From Siccirubricoccus deserti (GTDB taxonomy: Bacteria; Pseudomonadota; Alphaproteobacteria; Acetobacterales; Acetobacteraceae): 33,956 bases of DNA. The stretch lies in the NCBI RefSeq assembly GCF_014283215.1, contig NZ_JACOMF010000045.1, positions 1 to 33,956 of the forward strand, written 5' to 3'. Below are positions 15,913 to 22,321 of this stretch, one piece after another. Numbering within the stretch: the first letter of the stretch is position 1; each line of letters begins with the position of its first letter. The position numbers and the translations under genes were made by a program. A model generated the notes under the pieces. That model saw nothing but the letters and a program-made list of their open reading frames with translations, had not been told where the DNA came from and searched no databases.

Positions 15913-16398
15913 TTACCGTTTGCGGCCGGCGGCGCGCCAGTCCCAGAGCATCTCGAAGCTGCCGGCCCAGATCCCCCGGCCTGCCCGGTAGGCATGAGCC
16001 TCGGCATCGGCGTAGTCGAGGGAGTACTGGTGGGAAGCGACAGCCCAGCCATTGGCGACCATCCAGGCCCCGAGGTCCTGGCGGCTGCGCCAGCAGACAG
16101 CCACAACCCGGCGAAACCGGTCGCGGCTACGCGGCTCACAGCGCACGGGTCCGTCGCCAATTGCCGCGGCCAGTTTTAGGGCAGCCTGCCGGCCGCAGCG
16201 CCAGGCATGCCCGGCAGCGGTGACGCAAGGCTGTCGGACTTCAGGTGCATCGATGCCGTGGATACGGATACGCTGGCCGTGGATCTCGATCGTGTCTCCG
16301 TCAATGACGCTGGCTCGGCCAATGAGGGGCTCCGCTGCCAGCACCGGCATGGCAAGCCAGGACATGCCGAGCAGCATGGCAGCGCGACAGCGTCTCAC
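15913..16398 (-). CDS. Secreted thermonuclease-like nuclease
   Basis: This is a staphylococcal-nuclease-family enzyme that cleaves DNA or RNA with Ca2+. The start is GTG at 16398, overlapping the TGA of the gene before; an ATG at 16377 is also possible. The N-terminus (MLLGMSWLAMPVLA) is a signal peptide, so the protein should act outside the cytoplasm. The core shows SVIDGDTIEIHGQRIRIHGI with DAPEVRQPC (the catalytic Asp and Arg) and DRFRRVVAVCW (second Arg), followed by GAWMVANGWAVA. The 161-residue length fits a single SNase domain. It is unusual to find one in the control region of a prophage-like element. Confidence 0.87.
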   Translation of the reverse strand: MRRCRAAMLLGMSWLAMPVLAAEPLIGRASVIDGDTIEIHGQRIRIHGIDAPEVRQPCVTAAGHAWRCGRQAALKLAAAIGDGPVRCEPRSRDRFRRVVAVCWRSRQDLGAWMVANGWAVASHQYSLDYADAEAHAYRAGRGIWAGSFEMLWDWRAAGRKR

Positions 16399-16739
16399 CG
16401 GCTACCTGAGAAAACCAATCGGATCAGAGCAACGCTGAGCGGCGAAGTCGGATGTTGATGGCAGTAGTCGCGCAGCCAGGCATGTAGGGATTCGGCGGTC
16501 ATCTTCGCCAATGGATCGGTGCCGTGTTCAAGCTGTGCTCCAGCTGCGATAGCGCTGGCAAAACCAAAGGCCCACTGCTCCAGAGCCTCATCACCGCCGA
16601 CATTTGCGACCCATTCCGAGCAGGAAACTCCTGCCCCGAGACCGATCATCGTGAGTCGCGGGGCCTGCGCTGATGCCGCGCTGATCGTGCCAGCAAGTGC
16701 GGCAGCAACGACCACCAGGGCAAAGCCAATCCGCCGCAT
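16395..16739 (-). CDS. Small exported Rap1a-like protein
   Basis: The ATG at 16739 gives 114 residues: a signal peptide (RIGFALVVVAAALAGTISAA) and a short periplasmic domain with SCSEWVANVGGDEALEQWAF, ESLHAWLRDYCHQHP and SPLSVALIRLV. The WAFGFASAIA and WLRDYCHQHP elements and two cysteines resemble the Rap1a/Tai-like immunity fold, whose known members block type VI effectors. It is co-translated with the secreted nuclease (GTGA overlap), so it could be a partner or immunity factor for that nuclease; this is inference. Confidence 0.6.
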   Translation of the reverse strand: MRRIGFALVVVAAALAGTISAASAQAPRLTMIGLGAGVSCSEWVANVGGDEALEQWAFGFASAIAAGAQLEHGTDPLAKMTAESLHAWLRDYCHQHPTSPLSVALIRLVFSGSR

Positions 16740-16782
16740 CCTCGACCAAGCGGACGAGGTCACGGTCGCGCGGCGCAATGGG

Positions 16783-17031
16783 CTATGAAGCAAGCGGCTG
16801 CCACCCTGGCAGTATCTCCGGGCGCTGCTCCGGGGAGAGCAAGACTGCTCGCTCCACGATCGGCGTGGCCCCACCAGGCGGCAGATGTGTGACCGCACTG
16901 ATGGTGAACCGATCGACGATCGTCGAAGTAGCTCCGAAAAGCGGCATCTCGTAAACAGGGCTGCCATCGTCAGGCACATCGGCGCGACCGATCAATCGGT
17001 ACTCGCTTCCGTCGGAAAGATAAACTTTCAA
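16783..17031 (-). CDS. Small hypothetical protein downstream of the repressor
   Basis: The 82-residue protein starts at TTG 17031 with AAGGA about 9 bp upstream; no in-frame ATG is available before an upstream stop. It reads KVYLSDGSEYRLIGRADVPD, then SPVYEMPLFGATSTIVDRF and HLPPGGATPIVERAVLLSPE. The repeated beta-like pattern suggests a small beta protein. Family unknown. It is in the same leftward transcription unit as the repressor, 60 bp beyond it. Confidence 0.6.
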   Translation of the reverse strand: MKVYLSDGSEYRLIGRADVPDDGSPVYEMPLFGATSTIVDRFTISAVTHLPPGGATPIVERAVLLSPEQRPEILPGWQPLAS

Positions 17032-17091
17032 AGGATAGAATTCCTTCTGCCGCCCCCTCGATCATGATCTCGATTTGACGAATAGCCAATC

Positions 17092-17802
17092 TCACAGCCG
17101 CCGCGCCATCCAGACGACCCGACCGATGATGTTCACCTCATCCGCGAGGCGCTCGTAGGTCTGGTACTGCGGGTTCACCGACGTGATCACCACCATCGGC
17201 GGGTCCGAGTTCGGCACGTGCTCCACCCGCTTCGCCACGACCCCCATGCCGTCCCAGATGACGAAGATCCCGGGCGGTACCGGTACGCGCTGGCTGGTGT
17301 CGACCAGGATGCGGTCGCCGGAGGCGATCAGCGGCTCCATCGAGTCGCCCTCGATGGTGATCATCCGCAGGTCATCGGAGCGGGTGCGGAACTCGTGCCG
17401 CACCACCGGCTCTGGGAACAGCCAGAACGCGGTCGCCTCCTCCGGCCCGTCGTGGAAGGCGCCCGGTCCGGCCGAGGCACGCACGTCGAGCTCGGCGATG
17501 CGGGCGAACCCCTCTCCGCTGCGCCGCCGTCGCGGCGCGGCGGGCTGGTCCGGCTCCTCCTCGCCCTTCGGGGCAGGCGGGCGTCCCGATTCGCGCGGCC
17601 GCAGTTCCTCCTCGTCGACGCCGAGATGGGCGGCCAGCGCCTCGCGCGCATCCTCCGGCAGCACCTTCGGCGTGCCGCGCGTGACATACTGGTGCAGGTA
17701 GGCGGCGTTGCGCCCGATCGCCAGCGAGGCGTTCTTCAGATCGGTGCCCGAGTCCTGGATCATCTTGAGCACCTTCAGGCGTATGGGGTCGAGCTCGACC
17801 AT
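17092..17802 (-). CDS. S24/LexA-like phage repressor
   Basis: This 236-residue transcriptional repressor probably maintains lysogeny. The N-terminal 65 residues form a helix-turn-helix (LKNASLAIGRNAAYLHQYVT); a Pro/Arg-rich linker follows. The C-terminal peptidase_S24 domain has a possible Ala-Gly cleavage point at 111-112 (ASAGPG), the catalytic Ser in EGDSMEP (S154) and the catalytic Lys in VVAKRVE (K191). All parts needed for RecA-stimulated self-cleavage are present. The start at 17802 is well placed behind AAGGAG. It is transcribed away from the early operon, with the control region 17803-17891 between. Confidence 0.93.
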   Translation of the reverse strand: MVELDPIRLKVLKMIQDSGTDLKNASLAIGRNAAYLHQYVTRGTPKVLPEDAREALAAHLGVDEEELRPRESGRPPAPKGEEEPDQPAAPRRRRSGEGFARIAELDVRASAGPGAFHDGPEEATAFWLFPEPVVRHEFRTRSDDLRMITIEGDSMEPLIASGDRILVDTSQRVPVPPGIFVIWDGMGVVAKRVEHVPNSDPPMVVITSVNPQYQTYERLADEVNIIGRVVWMARRL

Positions 17803-17891
17803 GGCTAACTCCTTGGCATCACGCTGATAGGGAATAGCCTATTTTTCCTGTTTGACCAGCATCGAAACGGCCGGCAATCCTATCGCCAGCT
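17803..17891. promoter_or_regulatory. Divergent control region between repressor and early operon
   Basis: These 89 bp separate the repressor start (17802) and the first early gene (17892). They contain the inverted repeat ATAGG-N6-CCTAT (17827-17842), overlapped by a second one, AATAG-C-CTATT (17833-17843), and a further CCTAT half-site at 17879-17883. TTGACC at 17852-17857 is a fair -35 for the rightward promoter, but its -10 is weak. These are the probable operators for the S24 repressor; binding is inferred. Confidence 0.5.
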
Positions 17892-18119
17892 ATGCGAACA
17901 TTAAGCGAACAATTCCTCGCCGAGGTGGAGGCCTTCCTCGCCGCCTCTCGCATGAAGCCGACCGACTTCGGCCGGGAAGCCGTTGGCGATCCAAGCTTCA
18001 TCACCCACCTCCGCCGGGGCCGGTCGCCCAGCCTGGCGACCGCCGACAAGGTCCGGGTCTTCATTCGGCGCTTGGAGGCGGAGGCCGCCGGTAGGCGCGC
18101 GCGGAGGGCATCGCCGTGA
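17892..18119 (+). CDS. Putative Cro-like regulator, first gene of the early operon
   Basis: The 75-residue protein begins MRTLSEQFLAEVEAFLAASR, followed by KPTDFGREAVGDPSFITHLR, a helix-turn-helix-like segment typical of small DNA-binding regulators, and a basic tail (AAGRRARRASP). Its place opposite the repressor is that of a Cro-type antirepressor. The ATG lies directly in front of a GAAC-N7-GAAC site. The stop overlaps the following GTG start. Confidence 0.6.
   Translation: MRTLSEQFLAEVEAFLAASRMKPTDFGREAVGDPSFITHLRRGRSPSLATADKVRVFIRRLEAEAAGRRARRASP
17896..17910 (+). promoter_or_regulatory. Second LexA-type site, GAAC-N7-GAAC, over the first early codons
   Basis: GAAC-ATTAAGC-GAAC is the reverse complement form of GTTC-N7-GTTC. 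It covers codons 2-6 of the first early gene, just downstream of the divergent promoter region, where a bound repressor would block transcription. Eight fixed bases mean that about one chance match is expected in a window of this length, so the position is what makes it notable. Confidence 0.4.
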
Positions 18120-18334
18120 CCGATCGTCCTATCGCGCACCTGAACCAGGTGCAGCTCGCCCGCCGCTGGAGCCTCAGCCCGCGCACCCTGGAGCGGTGGC
18201 GCTGGCGCGACCAGGGCCCGCGCTACCTCAAGGTCGGCGGCCGCGTGGTCTACCGGCTGGAGGACGTCGAAGCCTTCGAGCGCGCCTCTGCACGGCAGCC
18301 GGAGGCCACCCTGCGCTCAGGAGGCACGCTGTGA
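18116..18334 (+). CDS. Helix-turn-helix protein, excisionase/MerR type
   Basis: The 72-residue protein starts at GTG 18116, overlapping the TGA of the previous gene. QVQLARRWSLSPRTLERWRW followed by GPRYLKVGGRVVYRLEDVEA is the standard winged-helix of the HTH_17/excisionase family: a recognition helix with RTLERW, then the K-VGGRVVYR wing. In this position it could be the excisionase for the serine recombinase or an early-gene regulator. Confidence 0.8.
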   Translation: MTDRPIAHLNQVQLARRWSLSPRTLERWRWRDQGPRYLKVGGRVVYRLEDVEAFERASARQPEATLRSGGTL

Positions 18335-18663
18335 GGCCGCTTTCCCTCCCAGCGCCCTCGCCGGTCGGCGAGGCCGACCTGATCCTCTGGCTGATGCGGG
18401 CCGCACCCGGCGATCGCTTCACCTATTGGCGGGGGCATCTGGCGCGCGACGTCTGGCACTTGGCGCAGCGCTTGTCGGAGCCGGATCGCCGCCGCCTCGC
18501 CAGCGTCGGCCGCCTCGCCTGGACCATGGCGGAGCGCGGCTTGGTACACCTCGTCCAGCAGCGCCATGGCGAAGGGGATTTCAGCTACCTCGCCGTCGCC
18601 CGGCCGCGCTCGCGGCGCCCGACCGACACCCTGATGATCTCACTGATGCAGGAGGCGGCCTGA
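18331..18663 (+). CDS. Hypothetical early phage protein
   Basis: The start is GTG at 18331, behind AGGAGG (18319-18324) and overlapping the previous TGA. The 110 residues contain GDRFTYWRGHLARDVWHLAQ and AWTMAERGLVHLVQQRHGEG. The FTYWRGHLA segment recurs in small early proteins of alphaproteobacterial phages, and a winged-helix-like fold is plausible, but no function is known. The stop overlaps the next start as TGATG. Confidence 0.65.
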   Translation: MRPLSLPAPSPVGEADLILWLMRAAPGDRFTYWRGHLARDVWHLAQRLSEPDRRRLASVGRLAWTMAERGLVHLVQQRHGEGDFSYLAVARPRSRRPTDTLMISLMQEAA

Positions 18664-19022
18664 TGGGCAAGGCGTCCCGCGACAAGGGCCTGCGCCGTGA
18701 GCGCGCCATCGTCGACCTGCACGTGAAGTGCGGGATCCGTGCCGAGCGCGTGCCGCTCTCCGGGGCGGTGCGCTACCGCGGCAACGGCGCCGATGTCGAT
18801 CTCTATGTCCGCGGCGCCGAGCCGCTGAAGGCCGAGGTCAAGGCGCGAGGCGAAGGCGGCGGCTTCCGCACCCTGGAGCGCTGGCTCGGCGCCAACGACC
18901 TGCTTTTCCTCTGGCGCGACCGCGCGACGCCGCTGGTGGTGCTGCCGCTGCATGTCTGGCTCGAGCTGGCCGGCCGGAGCGCGCGACCGGAGGCCGGCCC
19001 CTCCGTGGATGCCGCGCCGTGA
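18663..19022 (+). CDS. Putative PD-(D/E)XK Holliday-junction resolvase-like protein
   Basis: The 119-residue protein has the arrangement of small archaeal-type and phage resolvases: KGLRRERAIVDLHVKCGIRA with the first acidic residues, VPLSGAVRYRGNGADVDLYV with the conserved Asp, and LKAEVKARGEGGGFRTLERW with the E-x-K catalytic pair. Such enzymes cut branched DNA made during recombination, which fits the Sak4/DUF669 genes downstream. Both ends overlap the neighbouring genes. Length and motif order support the call, but the fold is only inferred. Confidence 0.65.
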   Translation: MGKASRDKGLRRERAIVDLHVKCGIRAERVPLSGAVRYRGNGADVDLYVRGAEPLKAEVKARGEGGGFRTLERWLGANDLLFLWRDRATPLVVLPLHVWLELAGRSARPEAGPSVDAAP

Positions 19023-19153
19023 TGCTCGATGCCACCCAAGCCCGTCGGTTGCGCGCGGTGGTCGACGCCCTCCGCATCCTGCTCGGCGGCGTCCTCCTGG
19101 CCGGCGGCTTCATCGCCCTCTGCTGGGCGACCGAACTGCTGGCGGTGCCGTGA
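19022..19153 (+). CDS. Small single-pass membrane protein
   Basis: The 43-residue product consists mostly of one hydrophobic helix (ILLGGVLLAGGFIALCWATE) with an Arg-rich cytoplasmic start (ATQARRLRAV). The ATG overlaps the previous TGA. No family is recognised; it could be a minor phage membrane protein. Confidence 0.5.
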   Translation: MLDATQARRLRAVVDALRILLGGVLLAGGFIALCWATELLAVP

Positions 19154-19239
19154 GCCGCGTCCCCATGCCGATGCCTGCGCCTGCCCGGCCGCCGGCGTCG
19201 CCCATCCCGCCGGGCGATCACCCACAGCACGGGACCACC

Positions 19240-19716
19240 ATGAGCAACCGCACCACTCTGGCGCAGCTGCGCGGGATGGACGCCGAGCGGGCCGCGCGCC
19301 TGCCCGTCGACCAGCTTGCGCTGCTGCTGGAAGAGGTCGGCGAGCTGAAGGCCGATACCAAGGGCCTCGCCGACCTGCTGCATGACGCGCTGCACACCCG
19401 CTTCGGCAGCGCCGCGGCAGCGGCCCGGCGCGCCGAAGGAAAGGACACCGGCCGGGTCCGCCTCGCCGAGGATGGCTTCGAGGTCGTGGCCGACCTGCCG
19501 AAGCGGGTGGAGTGGGACCAGCCCCGCCTCGCCGTGGCCGTCGCCACCATCCGCGGCTGGGGCGAGGACCCTGCCGACTACGTCGCCATCGAGAGCCGCG
19601 TGCCGGAGAGCCGCTTCCTGGCCTGGCCGCCGCGCATCCGTGCCGTCTTCGAGCCGGCCCGCACCGTCGCGGCCGGCCGCCCCTCCTACACCCTCGAAAA
19701 GAAGGACGCCGCCTGA
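19240..19716 (+). CDS. Hypothetical early phage protein
   Basis: The 158-residue reading starts at ATG 19240 (MSNRTTLAQLRGMDAERAAR). An in-frame GTG at 19150, overlapping the previous stop, would add a Pro-rich 30-residue head. A helical N-terminal part (QLALLLEEVGELKADTKGLA) is followed by a compact domain with GFEVVADLPKRVEWDQPRLA and ESRFLAWPPRIRAVFEPART. Similar proteins occur beside Sak4-type ATPase genes in alphaproteobacterial phages. No function is assigned. Confidence 0.65.
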   Translation: MSNRTTLAQLRGMDAERAARLPVDQLALLLEEVGELKADTKGLADLLHDALHTRFGSAAAAARRAEGKDTGRVRLAEDGFEVVADLPKRVEWDQPRLAVAVATIRGWGEDPADYVAIESRVPESRFLAWPPRIRAVFEPARTVAAGRPSYTLEKKDAA

Positions 19717-19901
19717 TGGCGCACGAACTCCGCATCCAGGTCGCGATCCCGCTGGAGGGCGACGCCGTGACGCGCGCGAAGGAGGTGGCCGCCTTCGAGC
19801 CGACGCTCGACGGCTTCGCCGAAGCGGTGGCCCGCGCCGGGGGCGACATCAAGGTCGACGTGATCAAGGCCAAGCCCCGCGCCGCGAAGGAGCCGCACTG
19901 A
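19716..19901 (+). CDS. Small hypothetical protein before the Sak4-like gene
   Basis: The 61-residue protein begins MAHELRIQVAIPLEGDAVTR and ends with basic residues (KAKPRAAKEPH). The ATG overlaps the previous TGA, and its own stop overlaps the next start. The pattern resembles a small alpha/beta protein. Family unknown. Confidence 0.6.
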   Translation: MAHELRIQVAIPLEGDAVTRAKEVAAFEPTLDGFAEAVARAGGDIKVDVIKAKPRAAKEPH

Positions 19902-20680
19902 TGGCGATCTCCCTCGACAGCCTCCGCCGCGGCGGCGAGGCGCGCCCGCCGCGCCTGCTGGTCTACGGCGTCGCCGGCGTCGGCAAGACCAGTCTCGCGG
20001 CCGAGGCGCCAAACCCGGTCTTCCTGCAGACGGAGGACGGGCTCGGCGTGCTCAACGTCCCGACCTTCGGCCTGCTGCGCAGCTACGCCGACGTGCAAGA
20101 CGCGCTCGACGTGCTCGCCGGCCAGCCGCACGATTTCGAGACTGTTGTCCTCGACAGCCTCGACTGGCTTGAGCCACTGGTCTGGCAGGAGACGGCCCGG
20201 GTCAACAAGTGGGCCGACATCGAGCAGCCCGGCTACGGCAAGGGCTATCTCGCGGCGCTCGACGTCTGGCGGGGCTTCCTGGACGGGATGAACCTGCTCC
20301 GCACCGAGCGTGGCATGGGCGTGATCCTGATCGCGCACTGCGACATTCGTCGCTTCGACAGCCCGGAGACTGACCCCTACGACCGGTACGTGATCAAGCT
20401 CCAGAGCCGTGCCGCGGCGCTGGTGCAGGAGCACGTCGATGCGGTGCTGTTCGCCAACTATCGGGTCAGCACCGTCAAGACCGACGTTGGCTTCAAGAAG
20501 CAGGTGGTGCGCGGCGTCTCCGGTGGCGACCGCCTGCTGCACACCACCGAGCGCCCGGCTTTCCTCGCCAAGAACCGCTTCGGGCTGCCCGACAGCCTCC
20601 CGCTCGACTGGCCGGCGCTCGCCACCGGCATCCCCTTCTACACCCCCGAGCCCAGCACCGTCGCAGAAGGAGCCGCCTGA
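19901..20680 (+). CDS. Sak4-like RecA-fold ATPase (single-strand annealing)
   Basis: The 259-residue protein carries Walker A YGVAGVGKTSL (about 22-32), Walker B FETVVLDSLDWL, and GVILIAHCDIRRF, the sensor-like strand typical of phage Sak4/AAA_24 ATPases. Sak4 proteins promote annealing or strand exchange of single-stranded DNA during phage recombination. The DUF669 protein that follows is the usual partner. The start at 19901 overlaps the previous TGA. Confidence 0.88.
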   Translation: MAISLDSLRRGGEARPPRLLVYGVAGVGKTSLAAEAPNPVFLQTEDGLGVLNVPTFGLLRSYADVQDALDVLAGQPHDFETVVLDSLDWLEPLVWQETARVNKWADIEQPGYGKGYLAALDVWRGFLDGMNLLRTERGMGVILIAHCDIRRFDSPETDPYDRYVIKLQSRAAALVQEHVDAVLFANYRVSTVKTDVGFKKQVVRGVSGGDRLLHTTERPAFLAKNRFGLPDSLPLDWPALATGIPFYTPEPSTVAEGAA

Positions 20681-20681
20681 C

Positions 20682-21221
20682 ATGGCCCAGCTGAACCAGC
20701 ACTTTGACGCCAGCGCCGTCGAGCCCGCGGCGCCTTTCGAGCTGCTCCCGCCCGGCAAGTATGCCGTGCAGATCGTGCAGAGCGAGATGCGACCGACCAA
20801 GGCCGGTACCGGCCAGATGCTCTGGCTGGAGATGGACGTGGTTGAGGGACCGCACCAGGGCCGCAAGATTTGGGATCAGCTCAACCTGGTGAACCCGAAC
20901 CAGCAGACGGTGGAGATCGCGCAGCGCACCCTCTCGGCGATCTGCCACGCGGTGGGCCAGTTGCAGGTCAGCGACAGCGAGCAACTGCACCTGCGGCCGA
21001 TGCTGATCACGCTCGCGGTCGAGCCCGACAAGCGGGACGAGCATCTCCCCCCGGAGGAACGGCGCAAGCAGAACAGGGTCAAGGGCTATGCGCCGCTGGG
21101 CAACGCGCCGGGCCCGCGCACCGCTCCGGCCGCCGCAGCGGTACCGCGGGCGTCCGCACCTCCGCCGCGACCGACGGCGACGGCGTCCGCCGCCACACCG
21201 CCCTGGCGCCGGGCGGGGTGA
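20682..21221 (+). CDS. DUF669 protein, putative ssDNA-binding partner
   Basis: The 179-residue protein has the DUF669 core: PFELLPPGKYAVQIVQSEMR, then GTGQMLWLEMDVVEG and GRKIWDQLNLVNPNQQTVEI. It is followed by a disordered Pro/Ala-rich tail ending TPPWRRAG. Members accompany Sak4-type recombinases in phages and are thought to bind single-stranded DNA, as an SSB substitute. The aromatic/basic C-terminus is consistent with partner binding. It follows the Sak4-like gene after one base. Confidence 0.85.
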   Translation: MAQLNQHFDASAVEPAAPFELLPPGKYAVQIVQSEMRPTKAGTGQMLWLEMDVVEGPHQGRKIWDQLNLVNPNQQTVEIAQRTLSAICHAVGQLQVSDSEQLHLRPMLITLAVEPDKRDEHLPPEERRKQNRVKGYAPLGNAPGPRTAPAAAAVPRASAPPPRPTATASAATPPWRRAG

Positions 21222-21223
21222 AC

Positions 21224-22321
21224 ATGGCATCACTGCCTCCTCCCGCTACGTCGACGGTGGATGCGATCTACGCCGCCTATGAGGCGGCGGCGGACGCCGG
21301 CTGGCGCGAACACCTCGGCGCCTCGGTGATCGGCGCCGAATGCGGTCGTTCCCTCTGGTACTCATTCCGCTGGGCGACGCGGGCACGGCACGCCGGCCGC
21401 CTGCTGCGGCTCTTCGAGACCGGCCACCTTGCCGAGGCGCGGTTCGTCGCCGACCTGCGCCGGATCGGCGTGACCGTGCTCGAGGTCGACCCCGACACCG
21501 GGCGGCAGTGGACCTTGCGCGACGCCACGGGGCACTTCGGCGGCAGCATGGATGCCGTTGCCAAGGGCTTCCCGGAGGCGCCGGCGACCTGGCACCTGTG
21601 CGAGTTCAAGACCCATAGCGCGAAGTCCTTCGCCCGCCTGCAGGCGGAGGGCGTCGCCGCGTCGAAGCCGCTGCACTGGGCGCAGATGCAGGCCTACATG
21701 CAGCTCGCCGGGATCGAGCGGGCATTCTACCTCGCGGTCTGCAAGGACACCGACGCGCTCTACCAGGAGCGTGTTCACCACGACGTCGAGGCCGGGCTGC
21801 GGCTACTGGCGAAGGCAGAGCGGATCGTCCACGCGGTGCGCCCGCCGGCACGGATCAGCGACGACCCGGCCTGGTGGCAGTGCCGCCTCTGTGACCACCA
21901 GGCGGTCTGCCAGGAGGGCGAGGCCGCGGAGCGCCACTGCCGGTCCTGCCTGCACGCGTCGGCGGTGGAAGGGGGCGCGTGGCACTGCGCCCGGCATGGC
22001 GTTGCCTTGTCCCGGCAGGACCAGGAGCGCGGCTGCTCTGCGCACCTCTATATCCCCGACCTTGTCCCCGGCGAGCAGGTCGACGCCGGCGAGGACTGGG
22101 TCAGCTACCGGCTGCCGGACGGCAGCGAGTGGCGGGATGGCGTGCCGGCTGCAGAACCTATGGTGGTGCCACATGGTCCCTGCAACCGCTGCGGTGCAGA
22201 CCGATACGAGGTTGGCCCTGGCGCCGGCCCGCATCCCTTCCGCCTGACCTGCACTGCATGCGGTCACCGTGGCCGCTGGCTTGGCTACGCCCAGGCCGCG
22301 TCGAGGGGGATCGCGGCATGA
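21224..22321 (+). CDS. PD-(D/E)XK nuclease with cysteine clusters (RecB/Cas4-like)
   Basis: The 365-residue protein has the RecB-family exonuclease layout: SVIGAECGRSLWYSFRWATR, GGSMDAVAKG with the metal-binding Asp, LCEFKTHSAKSF with the E-x-K pair, and QMQAYMQLAG with the conserved Gln. Cys pairs follow (CRLCDHQAVC, CRSC and WHCARHG, CNRC and CTAC), which suggests an Fe-S or zinc structure as in Cas4/AddB. It probably makes single-stranded ends for the Sak4-like protein. A GTG at 21218, overlapping the previous stop, would add two residues. The TGA overlaps the helicase ATG. Confidence 0.85.
   Translation: MASLPPPATSTVDAIYAAYEAAADAGWREHLGASVIGAECGRSLWYSFRWATRARHAGRLLRLFETGHLAEARFVADLRRIGVTVLEVDPDTGRQWTLRDATGHFGGSMDAVAKGFPEAPATWHLCEFKTHSAKSFARLQAEGVAASKPLHWAQMQAYMQLAGIERAFYLAVCKDTDALYQERVHHDVEAGLRLLAKAERIVHAVRPPARISDDPAWWQCRLCDHQAVCQEGEAAERHCRSCLHASAVEGGAWHCARHGVALSRQDQERGCSAHLYIPDLVPGEQVDAGEDWVSYRLPDGSEWRDGVPAAEPMVVPHGPCNRCGADRYEVGPGAGPHPFRLTCTACGHRGRWLGYAQAASRGIAA

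Noticed and set aside
13481-15991. 836-codon + strand frame
   Set aside because: The whole length lies opposite RecD2, whose helicase motifs are complete; the His/Gly/Arg-rich translation has no domain.
18803-20866. 687-codon minus strand frame
   Set aside because: It crosses several overlapping early genes on the + strand that include a Sak4-like ATPase; its low-complexity translation is typical of a shadow.
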